Shown here: in pieces, positions 1-9,041 of the stretch
Numbering within the stretch: the first letter of the stretch is position 1
Layout of the letters: every line of letters starts with the position of its first letter
Assembly (NCBI GenBank): GCA_030601755.1
Contig: JAUWBF010000013.1
Location: 1 to 55,505 of the forward strand
From: Verrucomicrobiota bacterium
GTDB lineage: Bacteria > Verrucomicrobiota > Verrucomicrobiia > Opitutales > Opitutaceae
Length of the DNA stretch: 55,505 bases
Direction of reading: 5' to 3'
Notes under the pieces: generated by a model
What the model was told of the DNA's origin: nothing
The model's database searches: none
What the model saw: the letters and a program-made list of their open reading frames with translations, nothing else
Made by a program: the position numbers and the translations under genes

Positions 1-82
1 CGAACCAACGATCCCCCGCCCTTCCAAACAAAACCACCATCCATCCTCCCGACGACCAACCGCCGGCTCACCGAGCCGACCC

Positions 83-106
83 ACCTCGCGACATGCGAGG
101 TTTTTA
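83..106 (+). terminator. Intrinsic terminator of a gene left of the window
   Basis: A perfect 7-bp stem (ACCTCGC / GCGAGGT, loop GACAT) runs straight into TTTTT. It would end transcription of a plus-strand gene lying before the window and separates it from the iron region. Confidence 0.65.
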
Positions 107-117
107 AAAACACCTTA

Positions 118-134
118 TTGAGACAGAGTCCCAA
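118..134. promoter_or_regulatory. Fur-box-like inverted repeat
   Basis: TTGAGAC and GTCCCAA are 6/7 complementary inverted arms around AGA, 18 bases ahead of the flavodoxin start codon. The TTGAGA core resembles iron-regulator operators, and the genes that follow are of iron-uptake type. That Fur binds here is an inference; no clear -35/-10 pair was identified. Confidence 0.35.
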
Positions 135-152
135 TTTCACCCGCTCATACCT

Positions 153-620
153 ATGGACAATCTAGCCATCTACTTCGCCACCGAGACCGGCAACGCCGAA
201 ACCCTCGCCAACCAGACCCACGAGCGCGCCCTCGCCACCGGCCGCGCCGACGCCACCGTGCAGTCCATCGCCAAGCTCACGCCCGAGGACCTCGCCGCGC
301 ATAAGCTCGCCGTCTTCGTCGTCAGCACCTGGGGCGACGGCGAGCCTCCCAGCGACGCCACCGACTTCTACTACGGCCTCGAGAAGCAGACCGGCCTCGA
401 CCTATCGGGCGTCACCTACGCGGTCTTCGGCCTCGGCGACCGCGACTACGCCGACTTCAACGCCTTCGCCCGCAACCTCGACGAGCAGCTCGCCGCCCGC
501 GGCGCCCGCCGCCTGCTCGACCGCGCCGAGGCCGACCTCGACTTCGACGACACCTACGCAGCCTGGGCCGACCGGCTCTTCGCCGCGCTCGAATCCGCCC
601 CCGCCGTCACCACTTCCTGA
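153..620 (+). CDS. Short-chain flavodoxin (MioC / sulfite-reductase flavodoxin-domain type)
   Basis: A 155-residue cytoplasmic FMN-binding electron carrier. The phosphate-binding loop TETGNAE is at residues 10-16, the second FMN loop STWGDGEPPSDA at 58-69, and the third, VFGLGDRDY, at 91-99, all in flavodoxin order. The length fits a free-standing flavodoxin domain of the MioC/CysJ-N type, with no reductase domain attached. It is the first gene of the iron-uptake series and sits just behind a Fur-box-like repeat. Standing next to PepSY reductase-like membrane proteins, it may supply electrons for releasing iron from siderophores; that role is inference. No Shine-Dalgarno sequence precedes the ATG. 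Confidence 0.9.
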   Translation: MDNLAIYFATETGNAETLANQTHERALATGRADATVQSIAKLTPEDLAAHKLAVFVVSTWGDGEPPSDATDFYYGLEKQTGLDLSGVTYAVFGLGDRDYADFNAFARNLDEQLAARGARRLLDRAEADLDFDDTYAAWADRLFAALESAPAVTTS

Positions 621-627
621 ATACACC

Positions 628-735
628 ATGCGGACGCTCCGGAACGCCGCGCACGACGGCGACCTCAAGTTCATCGCCGGCGTCGTCTGCGCCGTCGCCC
701 TGCTCGTCGCGTTCCTCCTGCTGCTCCACCGCTGA
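628..735 (+). CDS. Small single-pass membrane protein, 35 residues
   Basis: An ATG seven bases after the flavodoxin stop opens a 35-codon frame ending TGA. It has a basic N-terminus (MRTLRNAAHDGDLK) and then one hydrophobic segment (about residues 15-34, FIAGVVCAVALLVAFLLLLH). Position, codon use like the neighbours and the clean transmembrane segment argue for a real small protein co-transcribed with the flavodoxin. No family recognised. Confidence 0.45.
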   Translation: MRTLRNAAHDGDLKFIAGVVCAVALLVAFLLLLHR

Positions 736-751
736 CACCACTCTCCCGATT

Positions 752-773
752 CGTCCGCCCGCGAGGGCGGACG
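752..773 (+). terminator. GC-rich hairpin after the small membrane-protein gene
   Basis: CGTCCGCCC and GGGCGGACG form a perfect 9-bp stem with loop GCGA, 17 bases past the stop. No clear T-run follows (GTGGTT), so it may be a weak terminator or an mRNA-stabilising hairpin. Confidence 0.4.
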
Positions 774-803
774 TGGTTAAGGTCAAAACAAGGTCAACAC
801 AAA

Positions 804-831
804 GGCCGCCGGGTTTGGTCGCCCGGCGGCC
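804..831. other. Perfect 10-bp inverted repeat ahead of the PepSY gene
   Basis: GGCCGCCGGG and CCCGGCGGCC flank an 8-base loop, 84 bases before the PepSY start. It may be an RNA hairpin in the leader. With the 752-773 hairpin it splits the flavodoxin from the receptor operon. Confidence 0.4.
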
Positions 832-915
832 GCTTGACCGACAGACCGCCGACCTTGCCGCCCCGTTGAAGACCTTTCGACCAAACCCGACCTGACCAAC
901 CAAACGACCAAGACC

Positions 916-2028
916 ATGCGCAAACGTATCTGGCAAATCCACTCCTGGCTCGGCCTCGTCGCCGGCCTGGGCCTGATTGTCATCGGCCTCACCGGCAGCC
1001 TGCTCGTCTTTCACGACGACATCGAAAACCTGCTCAACCCCGAGATCGTCCGCGTCGAGCCGACCGCCGCCGGCCGCCTGCCCGCCAACCAGCTGCTCGC
1101 GTCCACCCGCGCGCAGCTCCCCGAACACCGCGTCGCCGGCTGGCTCTACCGGCTCGACGAGCCGACCCAGGCCGACCTGCTCTACGTGCGCGAGCCCGGC
1201 TCGCCCGAGTGGTTCATCGCCACCGTCAACCAATACACCGGCGAGGTCCTCGCCAGCCCGCGCCTCGGCACCGAGACCTTCACCGGCTGGGTGCTCGACC
1301 TGCACTACACGTTCTTTGCCGACGATGTCGGCGTCGTCGCCGCCGGCATCATCGGCCTGCTGCTGGTGCTGCTCGGCGTCAGCGGCGTCTATCTTTACCG
1401 CGATTTCTGGAAAAACCTCCTCACCCTGCGCCTGGGCCGCAGCACGCGCATCCTCTTTTCGGATACGCACAAGTTCATCGGCATCACCACGGTGGCCTTC
1501 AACCTCATCCTCGGCTTCACCGGCGCCTACTGGAACATCACCCACATCATCGGCCACATCGTCGAGGACCACGACGAGGAAAAGCCCGCCTCCGCCGCCA
1601 TCCACTACGCCGAGCCGCTCGACCTCGACGCGCTCATCGCCGACACGGACACGCGCATCCCCGGCTACCTGCCCCGCTTCGTCTCGCTCCCCACCGAGGA
1701 GGGCTGGCCGATCACCTTCTACGGCGAGGCCCCCGGCAACTTCCTCACCGGCCCCTACGGCAGCACCGTCAGCTACGACGCGCAGACCCACGCCTTCACC
1801 GCCGCGCACGACGTGCGCGAGGCCGGCCTGTGGACGCGCATCGCCGACACCTTCACGCCTCTGCACTACGGCACCTTCGGCGGCCTGACCGTGAAGATTC
1901 TCTGGACCCTCGGCGGCCTCACGCCCGGCGCGCTGGCCATCACCGGCTTTGCGATGTGGTGGCTGCGCCGCCGCCGCGCCCCGGCCCGCGCCCGTCCCGC
2001 GACCAACGCCCTCCCCGTTTTCCCATGA
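916..2028 (+). CDS. PepSY-associated transmembrane protein (iron-uptake type)
   Basis: A 370-residue inner-membrane protein of the PepSY-TM family. It opens RKRIWQIHSWLGLVAGLGLIV, the usual first helix with its histidine, and has further hydrophobic segments at about 138-160, 186-208 and 329-350, with a periplasmic domain between them. In siderophore loci such proteins are linked to reductive release of iron, with histidines near the helices as likely haem ligands; the exact reaction here is inference. Its stop overlaps the next ATG in an ATGA, so it is translationally coupled to the TonB receptor. The C-terminus ends in an Arg/Pro-rich tail. Confidence 0.9.
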   Translation: MRKRIWQIHSWLGLVAGLGLIVIGLTGSLLVFHDDIENLLNPEIVRVEPTAAGRLPANQLLASTRAQLPEHRVAGWLYRLDEPTQADLLYVREPGSPEWFIATVNQYTGEVLASPRLGTETFTGWVLDLHYTFFADDVGVVAAGIIGLLLVLLGVSGVYLYRDFWKNLLTLRLGRSTRILFSDTHKFIGITTVAFNLILGFTGAYWNITHIIGHIVEDHDEEKPASAAIHYAEPLDLDALIADTDTRIPGYLPRFVSLPTEEGWPITFYGEAPGNFLTGPYGSTVSYDAQTHAFTAAHDVREAGLWTRIADTFTPLHYGTFGGLTVKILWTLGGLTPGALAITGFAMWWLRRRRAPARARPATNALPVFP

Positions 2029-4235
2029 TACATCCGGCATCATCCAAACATCGCACCATCGCCGGCGCCGCCCTCCTCGCGGGCGCGCTGCTCAACAGCG
2101 CCCTCCACGCCCAGACAACCGAGGCCGACAACGCCGCCTCCACGTCCGCCGCGCAAGAGGAGGTTCTCACCCTCGCCCCCGTCGAGGTCAGCGCCGAGGT
2201 CGCCAAGGCCGCGCCGCCCGCGCTCGCCACCACCCGCCTGGAGCTGAGCGCGCGCGAGACGCCCCAGTCCATCTCCACGATCGACGAGGAGCGCATGCAG
2301 CTGGAGAACTTCTTCAACGTCGACGACGTGCTTCGCAACGTCACCGGCGTGCACGTGTCCTTCTACGACACCGAGCGCCCGCTCTACTACGCCCGCGGCT
2401 TCCAGATCACCGATTTCCAGATCGACGGCATGCCCTCCTACAGCAGCTCCACCAGCCAGGAGTTCGACACCGCCCTCTACGACAACATCACCGTCGTGCG
2501 CGGCGCCAACAGCCTCATCAGCGGCGCCGGCATCCCTTCGGCCACCGTCGACCTGCACCGCAAGAAACCCGGCAGGGAACTCGCCGCCTCGGTCTCCGCC
2601 AGCACCGGCAGTTGGGACCTCTACCGCGGCGTCGTCGACGTCAACGTCCCCCTCACCAAGAGCGGCTCCGTGCGCGGCCGCGTCGTCGGCGTCGCCCAGA
2701 CCGAGGAGAGCTTCCTCGACCGCTACTCCGACGTAACCACCGCCTGGCTCGCGACTTTCGAGGCCGACGTCAGCCCGACCACGACTCTCGGCTTCGGTTA
2801 CCAAACGCAGGAAAACGAGCCCGACAGTCCGATGTGGGGCGTGATCCCGCGCTTCGCCGCCGACGGCTCCCTCGCCAACCTGCCCCGCTCGATCAACTTC
2901 TCCGCCGACTGGACCTACTGGAGCCGTCAGGCCGACACCGCGTTCATCACGCTCAATCAAAAGATCGGCGAAAACTGGGACTTCCGCGCCGCCTACAACC
3001 GCACCACCGGCGAGACCAGCCGCCTCGCGGTGTATGCCAACGGCAATCCCGACACCACCACCGGCTCGGGCCTCTTCCTGCTCTCCGGCGCCAACGAGTC
3101 CGAGGACGTGCGCGACAACCTCGACCTCTACCTCTCCGGCAAGTTCACCCTCTTCGACCGCGAGCACGACCTCGTCGTCGGCTGGAACTACGAGGATCTT
3201 GAGAACAACGCCGCCGTCCTCGGCGGCAACTCCGGCTGGGGCGCCGGCGCCTGGAACTACGTCATCCCCGACTACCGCATCTACAACGGTGTCACCGCCA
3301 CCCGACCGGTCGTCTTCGACACCGGCGCCGACCGCGTGACCAACACCCGCCAGCAGGGCTTCTACGGCACCACCCGCCTGCGCCCGCTCGACCCGCTCGC
3401 CGTCATCCTCGGCGCCCGCGTCAGCAGCTGGGAAACCTACGTCGACAGCTATGCCGCCGGCGGCGCCTACACCGGCCGCACCGGCGCGGCCGAGGTCAGC
3501 TCCGAGGTCACGCCCTACGCCGGCGTTGTCTACGACGTCACCAAGGACATCGCCCTCTACGCCAGCTACACCGAGAGCTTCCGCCCGCAGACCCAGAAGG
3601 ACCGCAACTTCAACACCGTCTCGCCCGCCGTCGGCAGCAACACCGAGCTCGGCGTGAAAACCGAGTTTTTTGACGACCGCCTCGTGCTCAACGTCGCCGT
3701 CTTCGAGACCAAGGTGGACAACTTCGCCATCGTCGACGTCACCCAGCCGCCCAACTCCCTGCCCGACGGCAGCACGCCCTACATCGGCGTCGACGGCACC
3801 GAGAGCCGCGGCGTGGAAATCGACCTCGCCGCCGAGCTCGCCGCCGGTTGGACCGCCAGCATCGGCTACTCCAACGTCAACACCCGCCGCAACCCGGCCG
3901 ACCTCACCTACGCCAACGTCCCCGAGCACCTCCTGCGCTTCAACACCACCTGGCGCCTGCCCGGCGACTGGAACCGCCTGACCATCGGCGCCGGCGTCAA
4001 CTGGCAGGGCGAGCAGACCGGCTCGGTCACCACCCACCCGACCATCGTCCCGATCCGCGTCACCCAGGATCCGTTCGCGCTGGTCAACTTCTTCGCCAAC
4101 TACCGGTTCACGGACAACCTCTCGGCGACCTTCAGCGTGCGCAACGCCTTCGACGAGACCTACTGGGCCACGCTCGACTACCCCAACTACGGCGAGCCCC
4201 GCAGCTTCCAGCTGACCGTGCGCTACACGTTCTGA
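2025..4235 (+). CDS. TonB-dependent siderophore receptor
   Basis: A 736-residue outer-membrane receptor. The ATG at 2025 overlaps the PepSY stop and gives a clean signal peptide (about residues 1-30, ending SALHAQ); the same frame stays open far upstream but without that feature. A plug domain follows (about 60-170, with RETPQSISTID and the YYARGFQI region), then a beta-barrel that closes on PRSFQLTVRYTF with the C-terminal Phe typical of outer-membrane proteins. The RETPQSIS plug motif is common in ferric-siderophore (FhuE/FpvA-like) receptors. The ligand cannot be named. It imports ferric chelates using TonB-ExbBD, which are not in this window. Confidence 0.93.
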   Translation: MIHPASSKHRTIAGAALLAGALLNSALHAQTTEADNAASTSAAQEEVLTLAPVEVSAEVAKAAPPALATTRLELSARETPQSISTIDEERMQLENFFNVDDVLRNVTGVHVSFYDTERPLYYARGFQITDFQIDGMPSYSSSTSQEFDTALYDNITVVRGANSLISGAGIPSATVDLHRKKPGRELAASVSASTGSWDLYRGVVDVNVPLTKSGSVRGRVVGVAQTEESFLDRYSDVTTAWLATFEADVSPTTTLGFGYQTQENEPDSPMWGVIPRFAADGSLANLPRSINFSADWTYWSRQADTAFITLNQKIGENWDFRAAYNRTTGETSRLAVYANGNPDTTTGSGLFLLSGANESEDVRDNLDLYLSGKFTLFDREHDLVVGWNYEDLENNAAVLGGNSGWGAGAWNYVIPDYRIYNGVTATRPVVFDTGADRVTNTRQQGFYGTTRLRPLDPLAVILGARVSSWETYVDSYAAGGAYTGRTGAAEVSSEVTPYAGVVYDVTKDIALYASYTESFRPQTQKDRNFNTVSPAVGSNTELGVKTEFFDDRLVLNVAVFETKVDNFAIVDVTQPPNSLPDGSTPYIGVDGTESRGVEIDLAAELAAGWTASIGYSNVNTRRNPADLTYANVPEHLLRFNTTWRLPGDWNRLTIGAGVNWQGEQTGSVTTHPTIVPIRVTQDPFALVNFFANYRFTDNLSATFSVRNAFDETYWATLDYPNYGEPRSFQLTVRYTF

Positions 4236-4261
4236 TCCGGGACGAACGACTCGACCACCCA

Positions 4262-4299
4262 GCCGCCGCGGACGCCCAACGGACCGCGGCGGCCCTTTT
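4262..4299 (+). terminator. Hairpin terminator between the two TonB receptors
   Basis: GCCGCCGCGG and CCGCGGCGGC form a 10-bp stem with a 12-base loop, followed by CCTTTT. It probably reduces read-through into the second receptor gene, which begins at 4311. Confidence 0.55.
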
Positions 4300-4310
4300 C
4301 CAGCCCCATC

Positions 4311-6461
4311 ATGAAACACGACATCCGCACCTCCCTCGCGCTCCTCCTTGGGGCTGTCCCCCTCTCGCTGGCCGCGCAATCCGCCGCCGCCTCCACCGCC
4401 GCCGCGACCGGCGACGACCAGGCCGTGCAACTCGAGCCCGTCGACGTCACCGCCGGCCGCGTCTCGCCCTACGCTCCCGAGAGCGTCTCCCAGCTCGGCC
4501 CGCTCGGCGCGCGCGACCTGCTCGACACGCCGTTCTCGGTCAACGTCGTCACCGAAGAGTTGATACGCAACACCCAGGCCGTCACGCCCGACGACATCTT
4601 CAAGCTCAACCCCGTCGCGCAGCTCAACAACCCGCACACCCGCTTCTTCACCGGCGTCAACCTCCGCGGGTTCTCCAGCGCCTCCACCAAGCGCATCGAC
4701 GGCGTGCCCAGCACCAGCAGCTACCTGCCCGTCGACGTCGAGGACAAGGAACGCGTCGAGGTCATCACCGGCCTCTCCGGCTTCCTCTACGGGCCCGGCA
4801 ACGTCGGCGGCACCATCAACTACGTGCTCAAGCGCCCCACCGCCGAACGCCTCAATCGCTTCACCGTCGGCAACACCAGCGGCACCAACCTCCACGCCCA
4901 CGCCGACCTCGGCGGCCCCGTCGACTCCGAGGGCAAGCTCGGCTACCGCGTCAACCTGCTCGGTCAGGACGGCGACACCGACACCGATTTCCAGTCCATC
5001 GAGCGCCGCTTCGCCAGCGCCGCCTTCGATTGGAAGGCCACCGACGCCCTGACCCTCAACTTCGACGCCTCCTACAGCTTCAAGCGCATCGACGGCACCG
5101 AGCCCTACTGGACCGCCGCCCCCGGCGTCGCTTATCCCTCGGCACCCGATCCTGATAATTTCTACGGCCAGCCCTTCAGCTTCAGCGAGGCCACCCAGCA
5201 CCACCTCGGCGGCGGCTTCGACCTCGAGCTCACCCCCGACCTCAAGGTCCGCTCCGGCTACGCGCATCGCGAGGGCACCACCGATCTCTCCGCGGTCAAC
5301 AACACCCTCACCGCCGGCGGCACCTACACCGCCGTGTCCAGCACCTGGGAATACCCCGACATCACCACCGACGGCGGCTACCTGCTGTTCGACTGGGATT
5401 TCGCGACCGGCCCGCTCGACCACACCTTGACCGCCGGCTTCTTCGGCGACCGCGACGAGCGCACCAACTTCCGCAGCCCCGCCGGCGGCTGGACCGCCCT
5501 CGCCATCCCCGCCGCCTCGCTCTCCAGCCCCTCCTACGTCTTCACGCCGCCCCCCGGACCGGCCGGCCCCAAATACATCGCCGGCCACAGCATCAACCGC
5601 AACATCGTCGTCGGCGACAGTATCGCCATCGGCGACCGCTGGACCGCCCTCGTCGGCCTCAACCACACCACCATCGCCGACCGCTCCTACAACGCCCTCG
5701 GCGCGAAGACCACCAGCTACAACGAGAGCGAAGTCACCCCGACCGTCACCCTCGTCTTTAAACCCGCCGAAAACCTTTCCCTCTACGCCAACTACATGGA
5801 GAGCCTCGAAAAGGGCGGCACCGCGCCCGCCTTCTTCGGCGGCGTGCCCGTGGTCAACGCCGGCGAGATCTTCGCCCCGCTCATGAGCGAGCAATACGAG
5901 GTCGGCGCCAAGGCCCGCGTCGGCGGCACCCTGCTCACCGCCGCGCTCTTCCAGATCGACAAGGGCCTGCAATACACCGACTCCACCAACCCCGCCGCGC
6001 CCGTCTACGTGCAGGACGGCCGCCAGGTCCACCGCGGCCTCGAGTTCACCGCCACCGGCGCCGTCAACGACGAGCTCACCCTCTTCGGCGGTCTCACCCT
6101 GCTTGATCCCGAGATCAAGGACAACGCCTCCAATCCCGCGCTCGAGGGCAAGACGCCCGTCGACGTGGCCAAGGTCTTCGCCAAGGCCTACGCCGAGTAT
6201 GACGTCGGCCAACCCTCCGGCCTCATCCTCACCGCCGGCGTCTACTACACCGGCTCGCAATACGTGAACGCGCTCAACACCGACGAAATCCCCTCGTTCA
6301 TCACGGCCGACCTCGGCCTGCGCTACGAGACCACCGTTTCCGGCCTGCCGCTCATCACCCGCCTCAACGTCAGCAACATCACCAACGAGGCCTACTGGCT
6401 CAACTCCCACTACGTCGGCGCGCCGCGCACCGTGCGCCTCTCCGCCACCATCGAGTTCTAA
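4311..6461 (+). CDS. TonB-dependent siderophore receptor (second)
   Basis: A 716-residue outer-membrane receptor. The signal peptide is at about residues 1-24 (ending SLAAQS). A plug follows with DLLDTPFSVNVVTEELI, the RGFSS motif and GFLYGPGNVGGTINYVLKRP, then a 22-strand-type barrel ending PRTVRLSATIEF. The plug wording matches ferric-siderophore receptors. It differs enough from the receptor at 2025 to be an independent paralogue rather than a recent copy. It is followed after 18 bases by a DUF4198 gene and then the DUF3649-PepSY-DUF3325 set, a combination known from siderophore loci of proteobacteria. The ligand is unknown. Confidence 0.93.
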   Translation: MKHDIRTSLALLLGAVPLSLAAQSAAASTAAATGDDQAVQLEPVDVTAGRVSPYAPESVSQLGPLGARDLLDTPFSVNVVTEELIRNTQAVTPDDIFKLNPVAQLNNPHTRFFTGVNLRGFSSASTKRIDGVPSTSSYLPVDVEDKERVEVITGLSGFLYGPGNVGGTINYVLKRPTAERLNRFTVGNTSGTNLHAHADLGGPVDSEGKLGYRVNLLGQDGDTDTDFQSIERRFASAAFDWKATDALTLNFDASYSFKRIDGTEPYWTAAPGVAYPSAPDPDNFYGQPFSFSEATQHHLGGGFDLELTPDLKVRSGYAHREGTTDLSAVNNTLTAGGTYTAVSSTWEYPDITTDGGYLLFDWDFATGPLDHTLTAGFFGDRDERTNFRSPAGGWTALAIPAASLSSPSYVFTPPPGPAGPKYIAGHSINRNIVVGDSIAIGDRWTALVGLNHTTIADRSYNALGAKTTSYNESEVTPTVTLVFKPAENLSLYANYMESLEKGGTAPAFFGGVPVVNAGEIFAPLMSEQYEVGAKARVGGTLLTAALFQIDKGLQYTDSTNPAAPVYVQDGRQVHRGLEFTATGAVNDELTLFGGLTLLDPEIKDNASNPALEGKTPVDVAKVFAKAYAEYDVGQPSGLILTAGVYYTGSQYVNALNTDEIPSFITADLGLRYETTVSGLPLITRLNVSNITNEAYWLNSHYVGAPRTVRLSATIEF

Positions 6462-6479
6462 GATCTCTCCGTATCCAAA

Positions 6480-7121
6480 ATGAAAACACACCGCATCCTC
6501 GCCCTCTCCGCCGCCCTACTCGCCCTCGCCGCCACCGCGCGCGCCCACTTCGTGTGGCTTGAGCGCGACGCCGACACCGGCAAGTCCGCCGCCTACTTCG
6601 GCGAATGGGCCGCCGGGCTCCGCGAAACCCAGGACGGCTACCTCAAGCTCATCGCCGCGCCGAAGGCCCTCGCCAGCGACGGCACCGCGCTGCCGGTCGA
6701 CATTCAAAACGACCGCATCGCCATCGACACCGCGAACGCCGCCGCCGGCGATCTGCGCCTGACCAACCTCTACTTCCCCGAGAAGGGCAAGAACCTCGTC
6801 CACTACCAGGCCAAGCTCGGCCGCGCCGACACCGCCGCCAGCCTCGACCTCGAGCTCGTGCCCGCCAACGCCGGCAGCAACACGTTCACGCTACTGCTGC
6901 GCGGCGAGCCCGTGGCCGACGAGGATGTCGTGCTCTTCACCTCCTCCGGCTGGAACCGCACGTTCAAGACGGACGCCAACGGCAAGGTGACGCTCGAGAC
7001 TCCTTGGCCCGGCCAGTGCGTCGTCGAGGTCGGTCACGTCGAACAAAAACCCGGCGAGCACGACGGCCGCGCCTACGAGGCCATCCGCCACGTGCACACC
7101 GTCACCTTCGACGCCAAGTAA
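6480..7121 (+). CDS. DUF4198-type periplasmic protein
   Basis: A 213-residue exported protein. The signal peptide ends at about residue 22 (ATARA), directly followed by HFVWLERDADTG; an N-terminal mature histidine followed by a Phe-Trp motif is the mark of DUF4198 proteins, which sit beside nickel, cobalt or iron uptake genes. A C-terminal beta-sandwich region (about 110-213) contains GEPVADEDVVLF and TDANGKVTLETPWPGQ, resembling a carboxypeptidase-regulatory/transthyretin-like fold. It lies 18 bases after the receptor stop and is probably in the same operon. A periplasmic metal- or chelate-binding role is inference. Confidence 0.85.
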   Translation: MKTHRILALSAALLALAATARAHFVWLERDADTGKSAAYFGEWAAGLRETQDGYLKLIAAPKALASDGTALPVDIQNDRIAIDTANAAAGDLRLTNLYFPEKGKNLVHYQAKLGRADTAASLDLELVPANAGSNTFTLLLRGEPVADEDVVLFTSSGWNRTFKTDANGKVTLETPWPGQCVVEVGHVEQKPGEHDGRAYEAIRHVHTVTFDAK

Positions 7122-7139
7122 ACCGCGACGCCCCCCAAA

Positions 7140-7217
7140 GGAGAACGGACATTCCTGTCCGTTCCCCTAGCAACGCTCCGACCCGACGACGTGAACGGAC
7201 AGGAATGTCCGTTCTCC
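7140..7217. repeat. REPIN-like doublet, family I
   Basis: Two 25-bp units (7140-7164 and 7193-7217) are perfect reverse complements of each other, 28 bp apart. Each unit is itself a hairpin: GAACGGACA, a 4-base loop (TTCC or GGAA), TGTCCGTTC, with GGA ahead of the stem. Palindromic units in inverted pairs, with a short conserved 5' tag, are the layout of REP doublets (REPINs) moved by RAYT (TnpA-REP) transposases. It ends 7 bases before the DUF3649 start codon. Confidence 0.75.
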
Positions 7218-7224
7218 CATCAGA

Positions 7225-7554
7225 ATGCCCACCGCCAGCCCGACACCATCGCCTTACTCCCGCGCGGCTCGCGCACGGCCCGGCTACCGCCGCGCCGTCG
7301 CCTCACGCGCCCTCGCCGCCACGGCCGGAGGCTACGCGCTGGCCGCGCTCTGCGCGGCCGCGGTGGCGTTGCTCTCCGGCGCGCCGCGCGACGAGGCCAT
7401 CGCGCTGGCGGTGCTGCCGGCGCTCGTCGCGCAGATCGCCGCGGCCGTGTGGGCGTTCTGGGCCGCCAGCGCCACGCGCGCCTGGCTCGGCATCGCCGCG
7501 CCGGCGGCGGTGTTCGGCGTCATCATCGTTTGGATACAACATTTCGCCGCATGA
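7225..7554 (+). CDS. DUF3649-type small membrane protein
   Basis: A 109-residue inner-membrane protein with a basic N-terminus and three hydrophobic segments (about 30-50, 60-80 and 88-106). In siderophore loci of Pseudomonas and Bordetella a DUF3649 gene, a PepSY gene and a DUF3325 gene occur together; the same trio, in this order, is found here, which is the main basis for the name. Its stop overlaps the next ATG (ATGA at 7551-7554). The start lies seven bases beyond a REPIN-like doublet and has no Shine-Dalgarno sequence, so the leader may be partly sequestered in the repeat hairpin. Confidence 0.75.
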   Translation: MPTASPTPSPYSRAARARPGYRRAVASRALAATAGGYALAALCAAAVALLSGAPRDEAIALAVLPALVAQIAAAVWAFWAASATRAWLGIAAPAAVFGVIIVWIQHFAA

Positions 7555-9041
7555 AGGACACCGGCTTTCGCAACGCCATGACGTGGCTGCACACCTGGGC
7601 GGGCCTGCTGCCCGGCTGGGTGCTCTTCGCGATCTTCGTCACCGGCACCGCCTCGTATTTCCGCCCCGAGATCACCGCGTGGATGCAGCCCGAGGCTCCG
7701 CGGCGCGTCTCCGCGCTCGTCGCCGGGCAACACGCGCTGGCCCACCTCGCCGAGGTCGCGCCCGACGCGCCGCGCTGGGCGATCAGCCTGCCCGACGCGC
7801 GCACGTCGGAGCTCAAGGTCTTCTGGCAGGAGCCGCCCGCGCGCCGCTTCAAGAGCGCCGAGCTCGATCCGCAGGGCGGCGCGGAGTCGACCGCGCGCAA
7901 GACCTACGGCGGCGAGTTCTTTTACCGGTTTCATTTTCAGCTCATGCTGCCGCACCCGTGGGGACGCTGGATCGCGTGCTTCGCGGCGGCGTTCATGCTG
8001 GTGGCGCTGGTGAGCGGCGTGGCCACGCACCGGCGGTTGTTGGCGGACATGTTTTTGTTTCGTCGCACACGCGACGGTCGCCGCCCGTGGCTCGATTTCC
8101 ACAACGTCACCGCGGTGCTCGCGCTGCCGTTCTACGTGCTGATCGCCTACAGCGCGTTGGTCGTGTTTACGCACATGTATATGCCGTGGGCCGGCAAGGC
8201 GCTCGACGCCCGCGGCGAAAAGCCGGCCAAACCCGCGGTGACTGGCGCGGTCGCCGGTGGCGAAGGTCCGACCGTCGACACCGTGTCCGTGGACGAGATT
8301 TTCACCACCACCGCCAAGCTCTGGGGCGAGGAGCGCTCGGTTCGGCGCATCGACGTCACCGACCGCGGCACGCCCGGCGCGACCATCACGCTTACGCGCG
8401 CCGACGGCGGGGCGGTGTCGTTGCACGCGCGCGAGGTGAGCAAATTTTCCGCCGTCACCGGCGAGCCGATCGAGCAGGCCGAGAAAACGGGACCGGGCCG
8501 CGCCGTGGGCGGCTGGCTTTACGGGTTCCACCTCGCGCGCTTCGCCGATCCGGTGCTGCGCACGCTGTTCTTCGTGATGGGCGCGATGGGCACGGCCATG
8601 ACGGGCACGGGGCTGGCGTTGTGGACGCTCAAGCGTCGCGAGAAGTTGTCCTCGGCCGGACGCGGCGGGCGGTTCGGCTATTGGCTGGTCTCGCGGCTCA
8701 ACATCGCCTTCGTCACCGGTCTGCCCATCGCGTGCGCCGCGTATTTCTGGGCCAACCGTCTCGTGCCCGCCGGGCTCGCCGGTCGCGACCAATGGGAGAT
8801 CAACGCCGTGCTTATCACCTGGGCGGTGACCGCGCTGCACGCGTTCGTCCGCCCCGAGCGGGCCGGCTGGCGCGAGCAGTTCGCGGTGGGCGCGGTGGCG
8901 TTTGGCGGGTTGCCGTTGCTCGACCTCGCCACCGGCGGACGTTTCGACGGACTGCACGCGGGCTTCGCGGCGGTGTTCTTCGCGCTGGCCGCCTTCTGCG
9001 GATTGGGCGCGCGCAAACTTTCAAAAACCTCCGCCGCATGA
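7551..9041 (+). CDS. PepSY-associated transmembrane protein (large, iron-uptake type)
   Basis: A 496-residue inner-membrane PepSY protein with an N-terminal helix RNAMTWLHTWAGLLPGWVLFAIFVTG, a long periplasmic segment, and then helices at about 142-163, 186-206, 340-362 and several more near the C-terminus. Motifs YRFHFQLMLP and WLDFHNVTAVLALPFYV carry the family's histidines, which are probable haem ligands. It is larger than the 370-residue PepSY at 916 because it has extra C-terminal helices, as in the proteobacterial DUF3649/DUF3325-linked members. It overlaps both neighbours by four bases, so the three form one translational unit. A role in reductive iron release is inference. Confidence 0.9.
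   Translation: MKDTGFRNAMTWLHTWAGLLPGWVLFAIFVTGTASYFRPEITAWMQPEAPRRVSALVAGQHALAHLAEVAPDAPRWAISLPDARTSELKVFWQEPPARRFKSAELDPQGGAESTARKTYGGEFFYRFHFQLMLPHPWGRWIACFAAAFMLVALVSGVATHRRLLADMFLFRRTRDGRRPWLDFHNVTAVLALPFYVLIAYSALVVFTHMYMPWAGKALDARGEKPAKPAVTGAVAGGEGPTVDTVSVDEIFTTTAKLWGEERSVRRIDVTDRGTPGATITLTRADGGAVSLHAREVSKFSAVTGEPIEQAEKTGPGRAVGGWLYGFHLARFADPVLRTLFFVMGAMGTAMTGTGLALWTLKRREKLSSAGRGGRFGYWLVSRLNIAFVTGLPIACAAYFWANRLVPAGLAGRDQWEINAVLITWAVTALHAFVRPERAGWREQFAVGAVAFGGLPLLDLATGGRFDGLHAGFAAVFFALAAFCGLGARKLSKTSAA

Noticed and set aside
2040-6491. A very long open frame on the minus strand across both TonB receptor genes
   Set aside because: GC-rich third positions keep the antisense frame open. Its translation is Gly/Ala/Val/Glu-rich with no motif, while the plus strand has two complete receptors with signal peptides and terminal Phe.
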